A stretch of 64,000 nucleotides of DNA from positions 248,001 to 312,000 of the forward strand of contig NZ_JANZKW010000003.1 in assembly GCF_027257935.1 (NCBI RefSeq), in the 5' to 3' direction. The stretch comes from Chitinimonas sp. BJYL2. GTDB taxonomy: Bacteria; Pseudomonadota; Gammaproteobacteria; Burkholderiales; Chitinimonadaceae. Below, one piece after another: positions 20,639 through 29,529 of the stretch (positions are counted from its first letter, which is position 1; each line of letters begins with the position of its first letter). The notes under the pieces are model-generated. The model was not told the DNA's origin. It searched no databases and saw only the letters and a program-made list of their open reading frames with translations. The position numbers and the translations under genes were made by a program.

Positions 20639-21531
20639 AGCATGGCATCCAGCTAGCCATCTGGCTGCTGTTGGCTGCTGCACAGGGCTGCGCAAACGCG
20701 CAGCCCTTTTCCTTGGTGCGGATCGATACGGTCAACGGCGAGATGGCACTCCTGCAACGCGGTGCCACGGTTGCGCCGCTGCGTTACCGCGCCATCGTGC
20801 TACCGGGTTCGGGCTGCGCCGGCCTGGCACCGATTGCCGAACGCTACTTCGCCGGTCTGCTGCATGGCGAAGTCTGGGTGCTGCATAAGCCGGGTGTGGA
20901 TGCCGCACAGTGGCCTGCCCCCGATCCCTGTTCGCCCGACTTCATCGCCAGTGATGCGCCACTCAACAATCTGGCGGCCTATGAATCCGCCATTCGCCAG
21001 CAAGTGCCCGCAGCCTCCGACTTACCCTTGGTACTGATCGGCATCTCCGAAGGTGCCGAACTCGTACCCGCGCTGAGCCAGCGTCTGGGCGGTGCGGCGC
21101 TGTGGGTGATGCTGGGCAATGCCGCGCAGGACCCGGCAGAGGTCGGCGAGCGGCAGGCCGTACGTTTGGGCCAGACGGCGGCATGGCAACGCTTGCGGAC
21201 GGCGGCCGCGAGCCAGCGTCCTGACAGCCAGATCATCGAAGGCAGAACGCTGGCCTATTGGCGGCAACTTTTTGCCATGCGGCTGACCGACACGGTGCAA
21301 GCCAGCACGATCCCGCTGCTGCTGGCCTATGGCGAACAGGACGCATTGATACCCGCCGATGTCTACGCCAACACCCGCGCACGCTTGCCCCAGCGCCCTA
21401 CACCCAGCTGCGTACTCGCGCAGCCCGATGCCGACCACGGCCTGCAAACCCCGGTGAGCGATGGCGTGCAGCAGGTGTGGGCAAGGGTGGAGCAGCACTT
21501 CCGTGGCGGCTGGGCATGCCCCGCACCTTAG
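20635..21531 (+). CDS. Exported alpha/beta-hydrolase of unknown substrate
   Basis: A 298-residue protein whose ATG overlaps the previous stop by four bases (ATGA). A signal peptide (LAIWLLLAAAQGCANA) leads into an alpha/beta-hydrolase core: IVLPGSGC, nucleophile elbow GISEGAE, acid strand LLAYGEQDALIP and the late histidine in DADHGL. Several cysteines could form disulfides. Translational coupling ties it to the envelope operon, so it may act on an envelope ester or amide; that is inference. Confidence 0.75.
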   Translation: MKHGIQLAIWLLLAAAQGCANAQPFSLVRIDTVNGEMALLQRGATVAPLRYRAIVLPGSGCAGLAPIAERYFAGLLHGEVWVLHKPGVDAAQWPAPDPCSPDFIASDAPLNNLAAYESAIRQQVPAASDLPLVLIGISEGAELVPALSQRLGGAALWVMLGNAAQDPAEVGERQAVRLGQTAAWQRLRTAAASQRPDSQIIEGRTLAYWRQLFAMRLTDTVQASTIPLLLAYGEQDALIPADVYANTRARLPQRPTPSCVLAQPDADHGLQTPVSDGVQQVWARVEQHFRGGWACPAP

Positions 21532-21563
21532 GGTGCAATGCGCTACGCTTATTGCACCCTACG
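21529..21563. repeat. Dispersed palindromic repeat, copy A
   Basis: TAGGGTGCAAT and ATTGCACCCTA arms flank the core GCGCTACGCTT. It overlaps the stop codon of the hydrolase gene. Related copies are at 27757, 27817, 41128 and 48595. Confidence 0.8.
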
Positions 21564-21705
21564 AGGGGCGCTGAATGGTGAACTGATGTAACGGCTTGCT
21601 GCGCGCCCGATACCTCACCGACAATACCGAGCTAGACCACCCGTGCTTCATCCGCCTGCTTGGCCATGTCCACAAGACGCGCCACGCGCCACAAGGATTC
21701 CGATC

Positions 21706-23511
21706 ATGAATGCCCCCACGCAAAACCCTGTCGTCGCCCGAATTGCCAGCCTGCGCACCGCCATGCGGGCGCAAGGCCTGAGCGCCTATGTGGTGCCATC
21801 GAGCGATCCGCATCTGTCGGAGTACCTGCCTTCGCGTTGGCAGGGCCGGCGCTGGCTCAGTGGTTTTCATGGTTCGGTCGGCACGCTGATCGTAACCGCC
21901 GACTTTGCCGGTTTGTGGGTGGATAGCCGTTACTGGACGCAGGCAGAAGCCGAGTTGGCGGGTTCAGGCATCGCCCTGATGAAGATCGCCGTGGCCAGCA
22001 GCCCTGCGCATATCGATTGGCTGGCTGCCAATCTGCCTTCGGGCGCGGTGGTGGGTGCCGATGGTGCGGTGCTGGGTCTCGCTGGTGCGCGTGCACTGGA
22101 ATCGGCCCTGGTGGCACGCGGTATTTTGCTGCGTACCGATATCGACCTGCTGGAGGCCGTCTGGGAAGGCCGTCCCGGCCTGCCTGCCGCGGCCATTTAC
22201 GAACACCTGCCGCCTTACGCCACGATCAGCCGCGCCGACAAGCTGGCAGCGGTGCGCGGCGAGATGCAGAAGCTCGGTGCTGACACGCACTTCATTTCCA
22301 CGCTCGACGACATTGCTTGGCTGTTCAATCTGCGCGGTGCGGATGTGAACTACAACCCGATCTTTGTCGGCCATGCCTTGCTGGCGCAGAACATCGCCAC
22401 CCTGTTCGTGGCCGAAGGCAAGGTTGATGCCGCACTGGCGCAACGACTGGCGGACGATGGCGTGACCTTCGCCCCCTACGCCCAGGCAGCGACGGCCTTG
22501 GCCGCCCTGCCGGCCAGTACCCGTTTACTGATCGACCCGCGCCGCATCACGCTGGGCCTGCGCCAAGCGGTGCCGGCTGGCGTGACGGTGATCGAGGCGA
22601 TCAACCCCAGCACCTTTGCCAAGTCGATCAAAACCGCCGACGAAGCCCAGCATGTGCGCGAGGCGATGGCGCAGGATGGCGCGGCGCTGTGCGACTTTTT
22701 CAGCTGGCTCGAAGGCGCACTCGGCAAGGAAACGGTGACCGAAGTCACCATCGATGAGCAGATCACCGCCGCACGTGCCCGCCGCCCCGGCTTTGTCAGC
22801 CCCAGTTTTGCGACGATTGCCGGCTTTAACGGCAACGGCGCTATGCCGCATTACCGCGCTACCGAACACAGCCACGCCGTGATTGAAGGTGATGGCCTGC
22901 TGCTGATCGATTCGGGCGGCCAGTATCTGGGCGGTACCACCGATATCACGCGCGTTGTGGCCATCGGCCAGGTCAGCCCCGACCAGCAGCGTGATTTCAC
23001 CCTGGTGCTCAAGGGCATGATCAACCTGAGCCGTGCGCGTTTCCCGCGTGGCACCAAGAGCCCGCTGCTCGATGCCCTGGCCCGTGCGCCGATCTGGGCG
23101 GCCAATGTGGATTACGGCCATGGCACAGGCCACGGCGTGGGTTACTTCCTCAACGTGCACGAAGGCCCGCAGTCGATCTCGCCACACAGCCCGCCCGATG
23201 CACACACGGCCATGGAGCCGGGCATGATCACCTCGAACGAGCCGGGCATTTATCGCCCCGGTCGTTGGGGTGTGCGGATCGAGAATCTGGTGCTCAATGT
23301 CTCGGTTGGCGCGGGTGAATTCGGTGAATTCCTCGGCTTCGAGACGCTGACCCTGTGCCCGATCGATACCCGCTGCATCGACCGTGCACTGCTGGACAGC
23401 GCGGAAATCCACTGGCTCAACGATTACCATGCCACCGTGCGTGCGCGCCTGCTGCCGCTGGTGGAAGGCGCTGCGCGCGACTGGCTGATCAAATCCACCG
23501 AACCCATCTGA
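21706..23511 (+). CDS. Aminopeptidase P family protein (M24B, long XPNPEP1-like form)
   Basis: A 601-residue metallopeptidase that removes N-terminal residues before proline. The ATG at 21706 has AAGGA upstream; the open frame extends to 21643 without support. Two creatinase-like N-terminal domains (about residues 10-300; SDPHLSEYLPSRWQGR is diagnostic) precede the pita-bread catalytic domain. Metal ligands are visible in LLIDSGGQYLGGTTDITR, GHGTGHGVGYFLNVHEGP, ITSNEPGIY and RIENLVL. The length matches the 600-residue eukaryote-like subgroup, not the 440-residue PepP. It heads a co-directional run of genes. Confidence 0.93.
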   Translation: MNAPTQNPVVARIASLRTAMRAQGLSAYVVPSSDPHLSEYLPSRWQGRRWLSGFHGSVGTLIVTADFAGLWVDSRYWTQAEAELAGSGIALMKIAVASSPAHIDWLAANLPSGAVVGADGAVLGLAGARALESALVARGILLRTDIDLLEAVWEGRPGLPAAAIYEHLPPYATISRADKLAAVRGEMQKLGADTHFISTLDDIAWLFNLRGADVNYNPIFVGHALLAQNIATLFVAEGKVDAALAQRLADDGVTFAPYAQAATALAALPASTRLLIDPRRITLGLRQAVPAGVTVIEAINPSTFAKSIKTADEAQHVREAMAQDGAALCDFFSWLEGALGKETVTEVTIDEQITAARARRPGFVSPSFATIAGFNGNGAMPHYRATEHSHAVIEGDGLLLIDSGGQYLGGTTDITRVVAIGQVSPDQQRDFTLVLKGMINLSRARFPRGTKSPLLDALARAPIWAANVDYGHGTGHGVGYFLNVHEGPQSISPHSPPDAHTAMEPGMITSNEPGIYRPGRWGVRIENLVLNVSVGAGEFGEFLGFETLTLCPIDTRCIDRALLDSAEIHWLNDYHATVRARLLPLVEGAARDWLIKSTEPI

Positions 23512-23524
23512 ACCCGGAAACCGC

Positions 23525-23905
23525 ATGCAAAACCCGTTCGCCAACATACGCTGGGGCCGATGGTTCTTCGGCTCGCTGCTGTTCATTGCGCTGCTGATCG
23601 CGGCCTATATCTGGTTCGTGCTCAGCTGGAGCTATTCCGAAGGCGAACGCGCTGGCTATGTGCAGAAACTCGCGCACAAGGGTTGGGTCTGCAAGACCTG
23701 GGAGGGCGAGCTGGCCATGATCAACATCCCCGGCACGTTGACCGAGAAGTTCGTGTTCACCGTGCATGACGACAAGGTGGCCGAGGCCATCAATGCCTCT
23801 TTGGGCAAGAAGGTCACCTTGTACTACAAGCAGCACGTTGGCGTGCCCACTAGCTGTTTTGGCGACACCATGTATTACGTGGATCGCGTTCGGGTGATCG
23901 AATAA
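23525..23905 (+). CDS. Hypothetical membrane-anchored protein
   Basis: A 126-residue protein with one N-terminal helix (WFFGSLLFIALLIAAYIWFVL) and a periplasmic beta-rich domain (GWVCKTWEGELAMINIPG...FTVHDD...VTLYYKQHVGVPTSCFGDTMYYV) with two cysteines. Similar short proteins occur in beta- and gammaproteobacteria, sometimes misnamed as 6-phosphogluconate dehydrogenase. Function unknown. It lies 13 bases after the aminopeptidase gene, and its TAA overlaps the next ATG (TAATG). Confidence 0.8.
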   Translation: MQNPFANIRWGRWFFGSLLFIALLIAAYIWFVLSWSYSEGERAGYVQKLAHKGWVCKTWEGELAMINIPGTLTEKFVFTVHDDKVAEAINASLGKKVTLYYKQHVGVPTSCFGDTMYYVDRVRVIE

Positions 23906-24459
23906 TGGCAAATCGCTTGAGCAAGATTGTGACCCGTACTGGTGACGATGGCACCACTGGCCTCGGCGATGGCAGCCGCGTGTCCAAGGCCAGCCATCGC
24001 ATCCATGTGATGGGTGAAATCGACGAACTTAACAGCCAGATTGGCGTCGCGCTGGCCGAACCCCTGCCGGACCTGATACGCCAGAGCCTGATCCGCGTGC
24101 AGCACGACCTGTTCGATCTGGGCGGCGAGGTTTGCATTCCCGGCCGCGTGGCCTTGGCCGAGGTGCACCTGGCCAGGTTGGAGGCCGATGTGGTGAGCTT
24201 CAATGCCGATCTCTCACCCCTCAAGGAATTCATCCTGCCCGGTGGTAGCCGGGCTTCCGCAGCCCTGCATGTGGCACGCACGGTGTGCCGGCGTGCTGAG
24301 CGCTCGCTCGTGGCGCTGGCCGTCAACGAGTCCGTTGCGCCACTGGCTCCACAGTACCTGAATCGTCTCTCCGATCTGCTGTTCGTGCTGGCCCGCAGCG
24401 CCAATAAGGCCGTCGGCCAGTCCGATGTGTGCTGGCAGCCCGGCCTGAACGCCGCATGA
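23905..24459 (+). CDS. Cob(I)yrinic acid a,c-diamide adenosyltransferase (PduO type)
   Basis: A 184-residue trimeric ATP:corrinoid adenosyltransferase that makes adenosylcobalamin. The N-terminal ATP motif TRTGDDGTTGLGDGSR, the HVMGEIDELNSQIG helix and the late RTVCRRAERSLVAL active-site helix are all present. It overlaps the preceding gene by one base and the next by four. AdoCbl is the cofactor that a CarH-like regulator (1847) would need; no other cobalamin gene is in the window. Confidence 0.93.
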   Translation: MANRLSKIVTRTGDDGTTGLGDGSRVSKASHRIHVMGEIDELNSQIGVALAEPLPDLIRQSLIRVQHDLFDLGGEVCIPGRVALAEVHLARLEADVVSFNADLSPLKEFILPGGSRASAALHVARTVCRRAERSLVALAVNESVAPLAPQYLNRLSDLLFVLARSANKAVGQSDVCWQPGLNAA

Positions 24460-24950
24460 TCATCCGCTTCGCTACCGAGGCAGATGCCCCGGTGCTGGCT
24501 GCGCTGGCGCAAGCCGTATGGGTGGATAGCTACGCCCGAGAAGGCATGCGTGCCGTATTGGCGGACTATGTGCGGGACGCCTTTACTGCCGAACGCTACC
24601 TGCGCGAACTGGCCGATCCTGCCCGGCAGATATGGGTTGCCGAGCGTGATGGCCATCTGCTTGGCTACGCCAGCCTGAACATGGAAACCAGCCCCATCCG
24701 GCCCGAACTGAACCGACGGCTCGAAACGCTCTATGTGCTGCGCCGCCTGCAAGGGCAGGGCGTGGGGCGCGCGCTGATGCAGGCCGTGGCGGTGGCGTCG
24801 CCGCAAGGCTGGCTGAGCACATGGCACCGAAATGAGGAAGCGCTCGCGTTCTACGCGCGCATCGGTTGCCAGCGCATCGGCGAGACGGCGTTCGAACTCG
24901 AAGGCGAATCGCACCTCAATCATGTGCTGGCTTGGGGTATCCCGGCATGA
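24456..24950 (+). CDS. GNAT N-acetyltransferase
   Basis: A 164-residue protein starting at the ATG that overlaps the adenosyltransferase stop (ATGA). The GNAT core is clear: IRFATEADAPVLAALAQAVW at the start, the acetyl-CoA loop LRRLQGQGVGRALMQAVA and the final NEEALAFYARIGCQRIGETAF. The substrate is unknown. It is one of three unrelated GNATs in this gene run. Confidence 0.87.
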   Translation: MIIRFATEADAPVLAALAQAVWVDSYAREGMRAVLADYVRDAFTAERYLRELADPARQIWVAERDGHLLGYASLNMETSPIRPELNRRLETLYVLRRLQGQGVGRALMQAVAVASPQGWLSTWHRNEEALAFYARIGCQRIGETAFELEGESHLNHVLAWGIPA

Positions 24951-25573
24951 GCATGCTGATTGATCTGCTGTTCGATATGGACTGGCTGTTCCTGGTCGGC
25001 ACCGCTGCGTTCTCGATATCGGGCTATCTGGTCGGCGTGAAAAAGCGCTTCGATCTGCTGGGCGTGCTGATCGTGGCCATCCTCACCGCCATTGGCGGCG
25101 GCGTGATCCGCGATGTGCTGATCGACCGTGTGCCCGTGGTATTCCGCGATGCCTCGCCCGTCAGCACCATCATCGCCACCCTGGGTGTGGCCTGGCTGTT
25201 GAGCCTGCACAAAGATTGGAACGCCGCCATGCACCGCGTATTCGTGCTGGCTGATTCGATCGGGCTGATTGCCTTCAGCCTGGCCGGCGCGCAGGTCGGC
25301 ATCGACTTTGGTCTCAATCTGTTCGGTGTGCTCTGCGTGGGCTTCATCACCGCGGTAGGTGGCGGCGTGCTGCGCGATGTGCTGGTCAATGATGTGCCGT
25401 TCATTCTCGACCGCGATTTCTACGGCACGGTCGCCATCCTGATGGCTGGTCTGCTGTATGCCGCACACGCACTGGGTTATAGCGGCACTGCCACCTTGTG
25501 GACGCTGTTTGCCGTGGGTCTGGTCATCCGCTTGCTGGCTCATGCGAGGGACTTCCGGCTGCCGACCGTCTAG
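24947..25573 (+). CDS. TRIC-family (UPF0126) trimeric intracellular cation channel homologue
   Basis: A 208-residue inner-membrane protein with seven predicted helices formed by two repeats, each containing the family motif GGGVIRDVLID and GGGVLRDVLVN. ATG overlaps the GNAT stop by four bases. Prokaryotic TRIC proteins form trimeric monovalent-cation channels; older names are YadS/YicG. No regulator or partner is visible. Confidence 0.92.
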   Translation: MSMLIDLLFDMDWLFLVGTAAFSISGYLVGVKKRFDLLGVLIVAILTAIGGGVIRDVLIDRVPVVFRDASPVSTIIATLGVAWLLSLHKDWNAAMHRVFVLADSIGLIAFSLAGAQVGIDFGLNLFGVLCVGFITAVGGGVLRDVLVNDVPFILDRDFYGTVAILMAGLLYAAHALGYSGTATLWTLFAVGLVIRLLAHARDFRLPTV

Positions 25574-25639
25574 GGAGTTTCCCTTATCGATCGTCTGCCG
25601 GACAGGCCGATATGCCAATGGCTTGGTAGAATAGTCAGG

Positions 25640-26242
25640 ATGTTGACCCTCCCCACCGATTTCGACGCCCTGCGCGACTGGCTTGCGCATCGGCTCGATA
25701 CTGCCCGGCAACCTGCCGGTGGTGACATCCATACCGAAGACGACACCACGCCCGCTGCCGTGCTGGTGCCCATTGTCATGCGGCCGGATGCCCCCACTAT
25801 CTTGTTGACCAAGCGTCATGCCGGCCTGGCCAAGCATGCCGGGCAGATCAGTTTCCCCGGTGGTCGTACCGAAATCGATGAAACCCCCGAGCAGGCCGCG
25901 CTGCGCGAAACCGAAGAAGAAGTCGGCATCGCCCCCACGCTGGTCCGGACCGTGGGGCGGCTATCGCACTACACCACGATTACCCGTTACAAGGTGACGC
26001 CGGTGGTGGCGCTGGTCCAGCCCGATTTCGTGCTGGCCCTGCAGGCCGATGAGGTGGAAGAGGTCTTCGAAGTACCGCTCAGCTTTGTGCTGAACCCTGC
26101 CAGCTATATTGAAAAGAGCCTGAACCTGCCCGAGCGCAGGATGGTGACTTATGCACTGGATTGGCAGGGCAAGATCATTTGGGGCGCCACAGCAGGCATG
26201 CTGATGATGCTCCGCCGAACTTTGGAGGAAACCCATTCATGA
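25640..26242 (+). CDS. CoA pyrophosphatase (Nudix, NudL type)
   Basis: A 200-residue Nudix hydrolase. The upstream family signature LLTKRHAGLAKHAGQISFPG leads directly into the Nudix box (GGRTEIDETPEQAALRETEE, then EVGI), with the REx2EE metal-binding residues intact. Relatives cleave CoA and its derivatives to phosphopantetheine and 3',5'-ADP. It starts 66 bases after the TRIC gene and its stop overlaps the next ATG. Confidence 0.92.
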   Translation: MLTLPTDFDALRDWLAHRLDTARQPAGGDIHTEDDTTPAAVLVPIVMRPDAPTILLTKRHAGLAKHAGQISFPGGRTEIDETPEQAALRETEEEVGIAPTLVRTVGRLSHYTTITRYKVTPVVALVQPDFVLALQADEVEEVFEVPLSFVLNPASYIEKSLNLPERRMVTYALDWQGKIIWGATAGMLMMLRRTLEETHS

Positions 26243-26808
26243 GCGCTGCCAACGCCGTTCTCACCACCGCGCGCCTGACCCTTGAACCGCTGAAGGCCAG
26301 CCACGCCGATGCGCTGTTCGCCGGCCTCAGCAATGCCTCGCTGTACCAGTACATCCCGCAAGAGCCGCCCGCCAGCGTCGAAGCCCTGCGCGAACGCTAC
26401 AAACGCCTCGAAAGCCGCAGCTCGCCAAGCGGCGATGAATGGTGGCTCAACTGGGCTGTACGCCTGACCGACGGTGCCTACATCGGCCGCGTTGAAGCCA
26501 CGGTCGATGAAGACAACAAGGCCATCGTTGCCTGGTTCGTCTTTGCCGAGCACCAGCGCAAGGGTTACGCCAAAGAGGCCGTGACCAAGCTGCTCGAACA
26601 CCTCGAAGGCCCGTTCATGGCGCTGGAATACGAAGTGTTTGTCGATACGCGCAATGCCGCATCGATTGGGCTGGTTGAGTCGCTCGGTTTCAAGCGTGCC
26701 GCCACCATCCCCAATGCCCAGAAGTTCAAGGGCAGCACGAGCGACGAATACCGCTACAGCCTGATTCCCCCCAGCGTGGCCAAGGCCGCCAAGGGCAAGA
26801 AGAAGTGA
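26239..26808 (+). CDS. GNAT acetyltransferase, RimJ-like
   Basis: A 189-residue protein whose ATG overlaps the Nudix stop (ATGA), with GGAGGAA upstream. [41 protein letters not shown] and [20 protein letters not shown] are the RimJ/RimL family elements. A Lys-rich tail (KAAKGKKK) ends the protein and could bind RNA or ribosomes; that is inferred. It overlaps rnhA by four bases (GTGA). Confidence 0.87.
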   Translation: MSAANAVLTTARLTLEPLKASHADALFAGLSNASLYQYIPQEPPASVEALRERYKRLESRSSPSGDEWWLNWAVRLTDGAYIGRVEATVDEDNKAIVAWFVFAEHQRKGYAKEAVTKLLEHLEGPFMALEYEVFVDTRNAASIGLVESLGFKRAATIPNAQKFKGSTSDEYRYSLIPPSVAKAAKGKKK

Positions 26809-27248
26809 GCGATAGCGACGTCGTCGTCGCCTACACCGATGGCGCCTGCAAAGGCAACCCCGGCCCCGGTGGCTGGGGTGCCTTGCTGGTCTACAAAGGC
26901 CAGGAGAAGGAGCTGTTCGGCGGCGAGCCCGATACCACCAATAACCGCATGGAACTCATGGCCGTGATCATGGCGCTCGAAACGCTCAAGCGTCCGTGCG
27001 CGGTCAAGGTCTGGCTCGATTCGCAGTACGTGAAGAACGGCATTGAAAGCTGGATACACGGCTGGAAGCGCAACGGCTGGAAAACCGCCGACAAGAAGCC
27101 GGTCAAGAATGCTGAACTCTGGCAGCGTCTGGATGCCGCCCGTGGCCGCCATCAGGTTGAATGGGCTTGGGTCAAAGGCCACGCGGGTCACGCTGGCAAC
27201 GAACGCGCCGACGCGCTCGCCAACCGTGGCGTGGACAGCATCCGATGA
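26805..27248 (+). CDS. rnhA: Ribonuclease HI
   Basis: A 147-residue enzyme that cuts the RNA strand of RNA-DNA hybrids. [18 protein letters not shown] carries the first catalytic Asp, NNRMELMAV the Glu, WLDSQYV the next Asp, and [13 protein letters not shown] the last His and Asp. It uses a GTG start overlapping the GNAT stop. dnaQ is 2.3 kb downstream; in many relatives the two are closer, with the present MFS and small genes intervening. Confidence 0.97.
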   Translation: MSDSDVVVAYTDGACKGNPGPGGWGALLVYKGQEKELFGGEPDTTNNRMELMAVIMALETLKRPCAVKVWLDSQYVKNGIESWIHGWKRNGWKTADKKPVKNAELWQRLDAARGRHQVEWAWVKGHAGHAGNERADALANRGVDSIR

Positions 27249-27760
27249 GTGCGCCAGCCATCACCCTGCACCCGTACAACGGCAACGACCGCCCGCTGCT
27301 GCGCGGCATGGAGCTCCTGTACTCGCATGATTTCAGCGAAATCACCACGCTGAGCTTCAAGGAATCGGGCTACTTCCTCACCGAGGCACAGTTCGACGAA
27401 TACTTCATCAACGTGTTTGCCACGCTGATCATCCGCGTCGATGGCAAACCCGCCGGCTTTGCCATCATCGATAACAAAAGCCAGCTCGACGGCGCCAGCG
27501 ATGTGCACGACGTGCTGCAGTTCTTCATCCTGCGCGGGATGCGCAAACGCGGCATCGGCAAGCTTGCCGCGCGTGCCGTGTTCGACCGCTACCCCGGCAA
27601 ATGGGAAGTCCGCCAGATCGATGAAAACGCCGCCGCCCAGGTCTTCTGGCGCCGTGCGATCAGCGAGTACACGGGCGGTAACTTTGCCGAGCGGCGATGG
27701 GAGGATGAAGATGGCGGCGGCGTGGTGCAGACCTTCCATACCCCCAGTCACACCGCGTAG
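27245..27760 (+). CDS. GNAT-like acetyltransferase
   Basis: A 171-residue protein with an ATG overlapping the rnhA stop. [56 protein letters not shown] and the [18 protein letters not shown] end match the predicted-acetyltransferase group (COG5628 type). The substrate is unknown. It ends in the palindromic repeats at 27757-27849. Confidence 0.83.
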   Translation: MSAPAITLHPYNGNDRPLLRGMELLYSHDFSEITTLSFKESGYFLTEAQFDEYFINVFATLIIRVDGKPAGFAIIDNKSQLDGASDVHDVLQFFILRGMRKRGIGKLAARAVFDRYPGKWEVRQIDENAAAQVFWRRAISEYTGGNFAERRWEDEDGGGVVQTFHTPSHTA

Positions 27761-27795
27761 GGTGCAATAAGGCCGACGGCCGCATTGCACCTTGC
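27757..27795. repeat. Dispersed palindromic repeat, copy B (GGCC-core subtype)
   Basis: TAGGGTGCAAT ... ATTGCACCTTGC with the core AAGGCCGACGGCCGC. It overlaps the stop of the acetyltransferase gene and is 21 bases from copy C, forming a close pair. Confidence 0.8.
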
Positions 27796-27816
27796 CCGCA
27801 CAGGCCCGGGATGTGT

Positions 27817-27849
27817 GGTGCAATGCGCTGCGCTTATTGGCAACCTACG
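27817..27849. repeat. Dispersed palindromic repeat, copy C
   Basis: GGTGCAATGCGCTGCGCTTATTGGCAACC is the same subtype as copy A, with a slightly decayed right arm. It lies in the untranslated region before the MFS gene. Confidence 0.75.
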
Positions 27850-27893
27850 CCTGCATTGCTTCCATCAGCACCTGCCATCAACCGAGGAACATC

Positions 27894-29162
27894 GTGCTCA
27901 AGCAGTTCTTCAGCCGCAACCGCCAAGCCAGCCTGACCTTCATCCTGGTGACGGTGTTTCTGGATGTCCTGGGTATCGGCCTGATCATTCCGGTGCTACC
28001 GATTCTGGTCGGCCAGTTCACCAGCAGCCCGGACGAGCAGGCGCACTGGTTCGGCATCCTGTCGGCCGTGTATGGCGTCATGCAGTTCCTGTGCATGCCC
28101 TTGCTGGGTGCCCTGTCGGATCGTTTTGGTCGGCGACCCGTGCTGTTGTTGTCGATTTTCGGCTTGGCGTTCAGCCTGCTGGTGCATGCGATGGCGACCT
28201 CGCTGATGGCATTGTTGTTGATCCGCCTGATCAGCGGCAGCACCGCCGCCAGCTTCTCGGTGGCCAATGCCTATGTGGCCGACATCACAGAACCCGACAA
28301 ACGCGGCAAAGCCTTCGGCATGCTGGGCGCGGCGTTCGGACTGGGCTTCATCTTCGGCCCCATGCTGGGCGGCTTGCTGGGCGGACAGGATGTGCGGCTG
28401 CCGTTCTTTGTGGCGGCAGGCTTGGCCATGCTCAATTGGCTATATGGTTACTTCGTACTGCCGGAATCCTTGCCCAAGGAGCGTCGTGCGCCGTTCTCGC
28501 TCAAGCGCGCCAACCCGCTTTCGGCCCTGCTGCACCTGAGCCGCCTGCAAGGCATAGGCGGCCTGGTGGCGGTATTTGCGCTGACTTTGCTCGGCCAGTT
28601 CATCCTGCAGACGACCTGGGTGCTCTACACCACCTTCCGTTTTGGCTGGACGCCAACCGACAACGGCATTGCGCTGTTTGTGGTGGGTCTGGTCGGTGCG
28701 GTAGTGCAGGGTGGTTTGCAGGGGCGCTTGCTCAAGCATTTTGGCGAGCAGAAGCTGGCCTTGCTGGGCATCGGCTCCGCCGCGCTGGCGTATGTGGCCT
28801 ACGGCAGCATAACCATCGGCTGGCTGATGTATGTAGTGATCTTCGCCAATCTGTTCTCGTTTGCCGCCGGCCCGGCCATGCAGGCGATCGTATCCAAGGC
28901 GGTCGATCCGCGTGAGCAGGGGCTGACCCAGGGTTCGCTCAATGCCATCCAGGGCTTGGCCATCATTTTCGGCCCGTTGATCGGCACCGCCATTCTGGCC
29001 CGTGTCAGCCACCTGCCGGCGGGTGACTGGCGCATGGGCGCCACCTTCTATACCTGTGCGGCCCTGCAGGGGCTGGCACTGTTGATTGCCTGGTGGCACT
29101 TCCGCCGCCACCCCGTACCCAAGACCCTAGCTACCCAAGTCAGCCCGGAGAGCCCGACATGA
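27894..29162 (+). CDS. TetA-like MFS drug exporter
   Basis: A 422-residue, 12-helix antiporter of the DHA1 family. The GTG at 27894 has GAGGA upstream; the longer frame from 27792 would run through the palindromic repeat and is rejected. FLDVLGIGLIIPVLP in helix 1 and GALSDRFGRRPVLLL in loop 2-3 are typical of TetA-class tetracycline/H+ antiporters, but intrinsic homologues often carry other drugs. Its stop overlaps the next ATG. Confidence 0.9.
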   Translation: MLKQFFSRNRQASLTFILVTVFLDVLGIGLIIPVLPILVGQFTSSPDEQAHWFGILSAVYGVMQFLCMPLLGALSDRFGRRPVLLLSIFGLAFSLLVHAMATSLMALLLIRLISGSTAASFSVANAYVADITEPDKRGKAFGMLGAAFGLGFIFGPMLGGLLGGQDVRLPFFVAAGLAMLNWLYGYFVLPESLPKERRAPFSLKRANPLSALLHLSRLQGIGGLVAVFALTLLGQFILQTTWVLYTTFRFGWTPTDNGIALFVVGLVGAVVQGGLQGRLLKHFGEQKLALLGIGSAALAYVAYGSITIGWLMYVVIFANLFSFAAGPAMQAIVSKAVDPREQGLTQGSLNAIQGLAIIFGPLIGTAILARVSHLPAGDWRMGATFYTCAALQGLALLIAWWHFRRHPVPKTLATQVSPESPT

Positions 29163-29509
29163 CCACCCTGTGCATCCAGATCCAGCCCGATCGCACCAGC
29201 GATTACGACGAAGCCGAGCTCATGGCGGTGTGCGATAGCCTCAAGGTGCACAAGCCGCTGATTACCAGCTTTGCGATGGAGACCGGTGATGATGAAGGCC
29301 CCTGGGTCAACCTGATGTTCGAAACCGATCACGCCGCCAAGGTCTGGCCGATCCTGCAGGCGGCTTTCTATCCCGCTAATGCTTTTGGCGACCGCATGCG
29401 CGCCAGCTCCATGGCCATGTGCACGGGTGAAGAGGGCTGGGAAGACTATCTGCTGCTTTATCATTACGATCCGAACCCCGAGCTGGACAGTCTGGACGAC
29501 GCAGCCTGA
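29159..29509 (+). CDS. Hypothetical acidic cytosolic protein
   Basis: A 116-residue protein starting at the ATG overlapping the MFS stop. No signal peptide or membrane segment is seen. It is acidic and ends NPELDSLDDAA. ETGDDEGPWVNLMFETDHAAKVWPIL looks like an alpha/beta single domain. I do not recognise the family. Coupling to the MFS gene and position ahead of dnaQ give no clear functional clue. Confidence 0.75.
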   Translation: MTTLCIQIQPDRTSDYDEAELMAVCDSLKVHKPLITSFAMETGDDEGPWVNLMFETDHAAKVWPILQAAFYPANAFGDRMRASSMAMCTGEEGWEDYLLLYHYDPNPELDSLDDAA

Positions 29510-29529
29510 GCCCATCACCGAGTCCTGCC

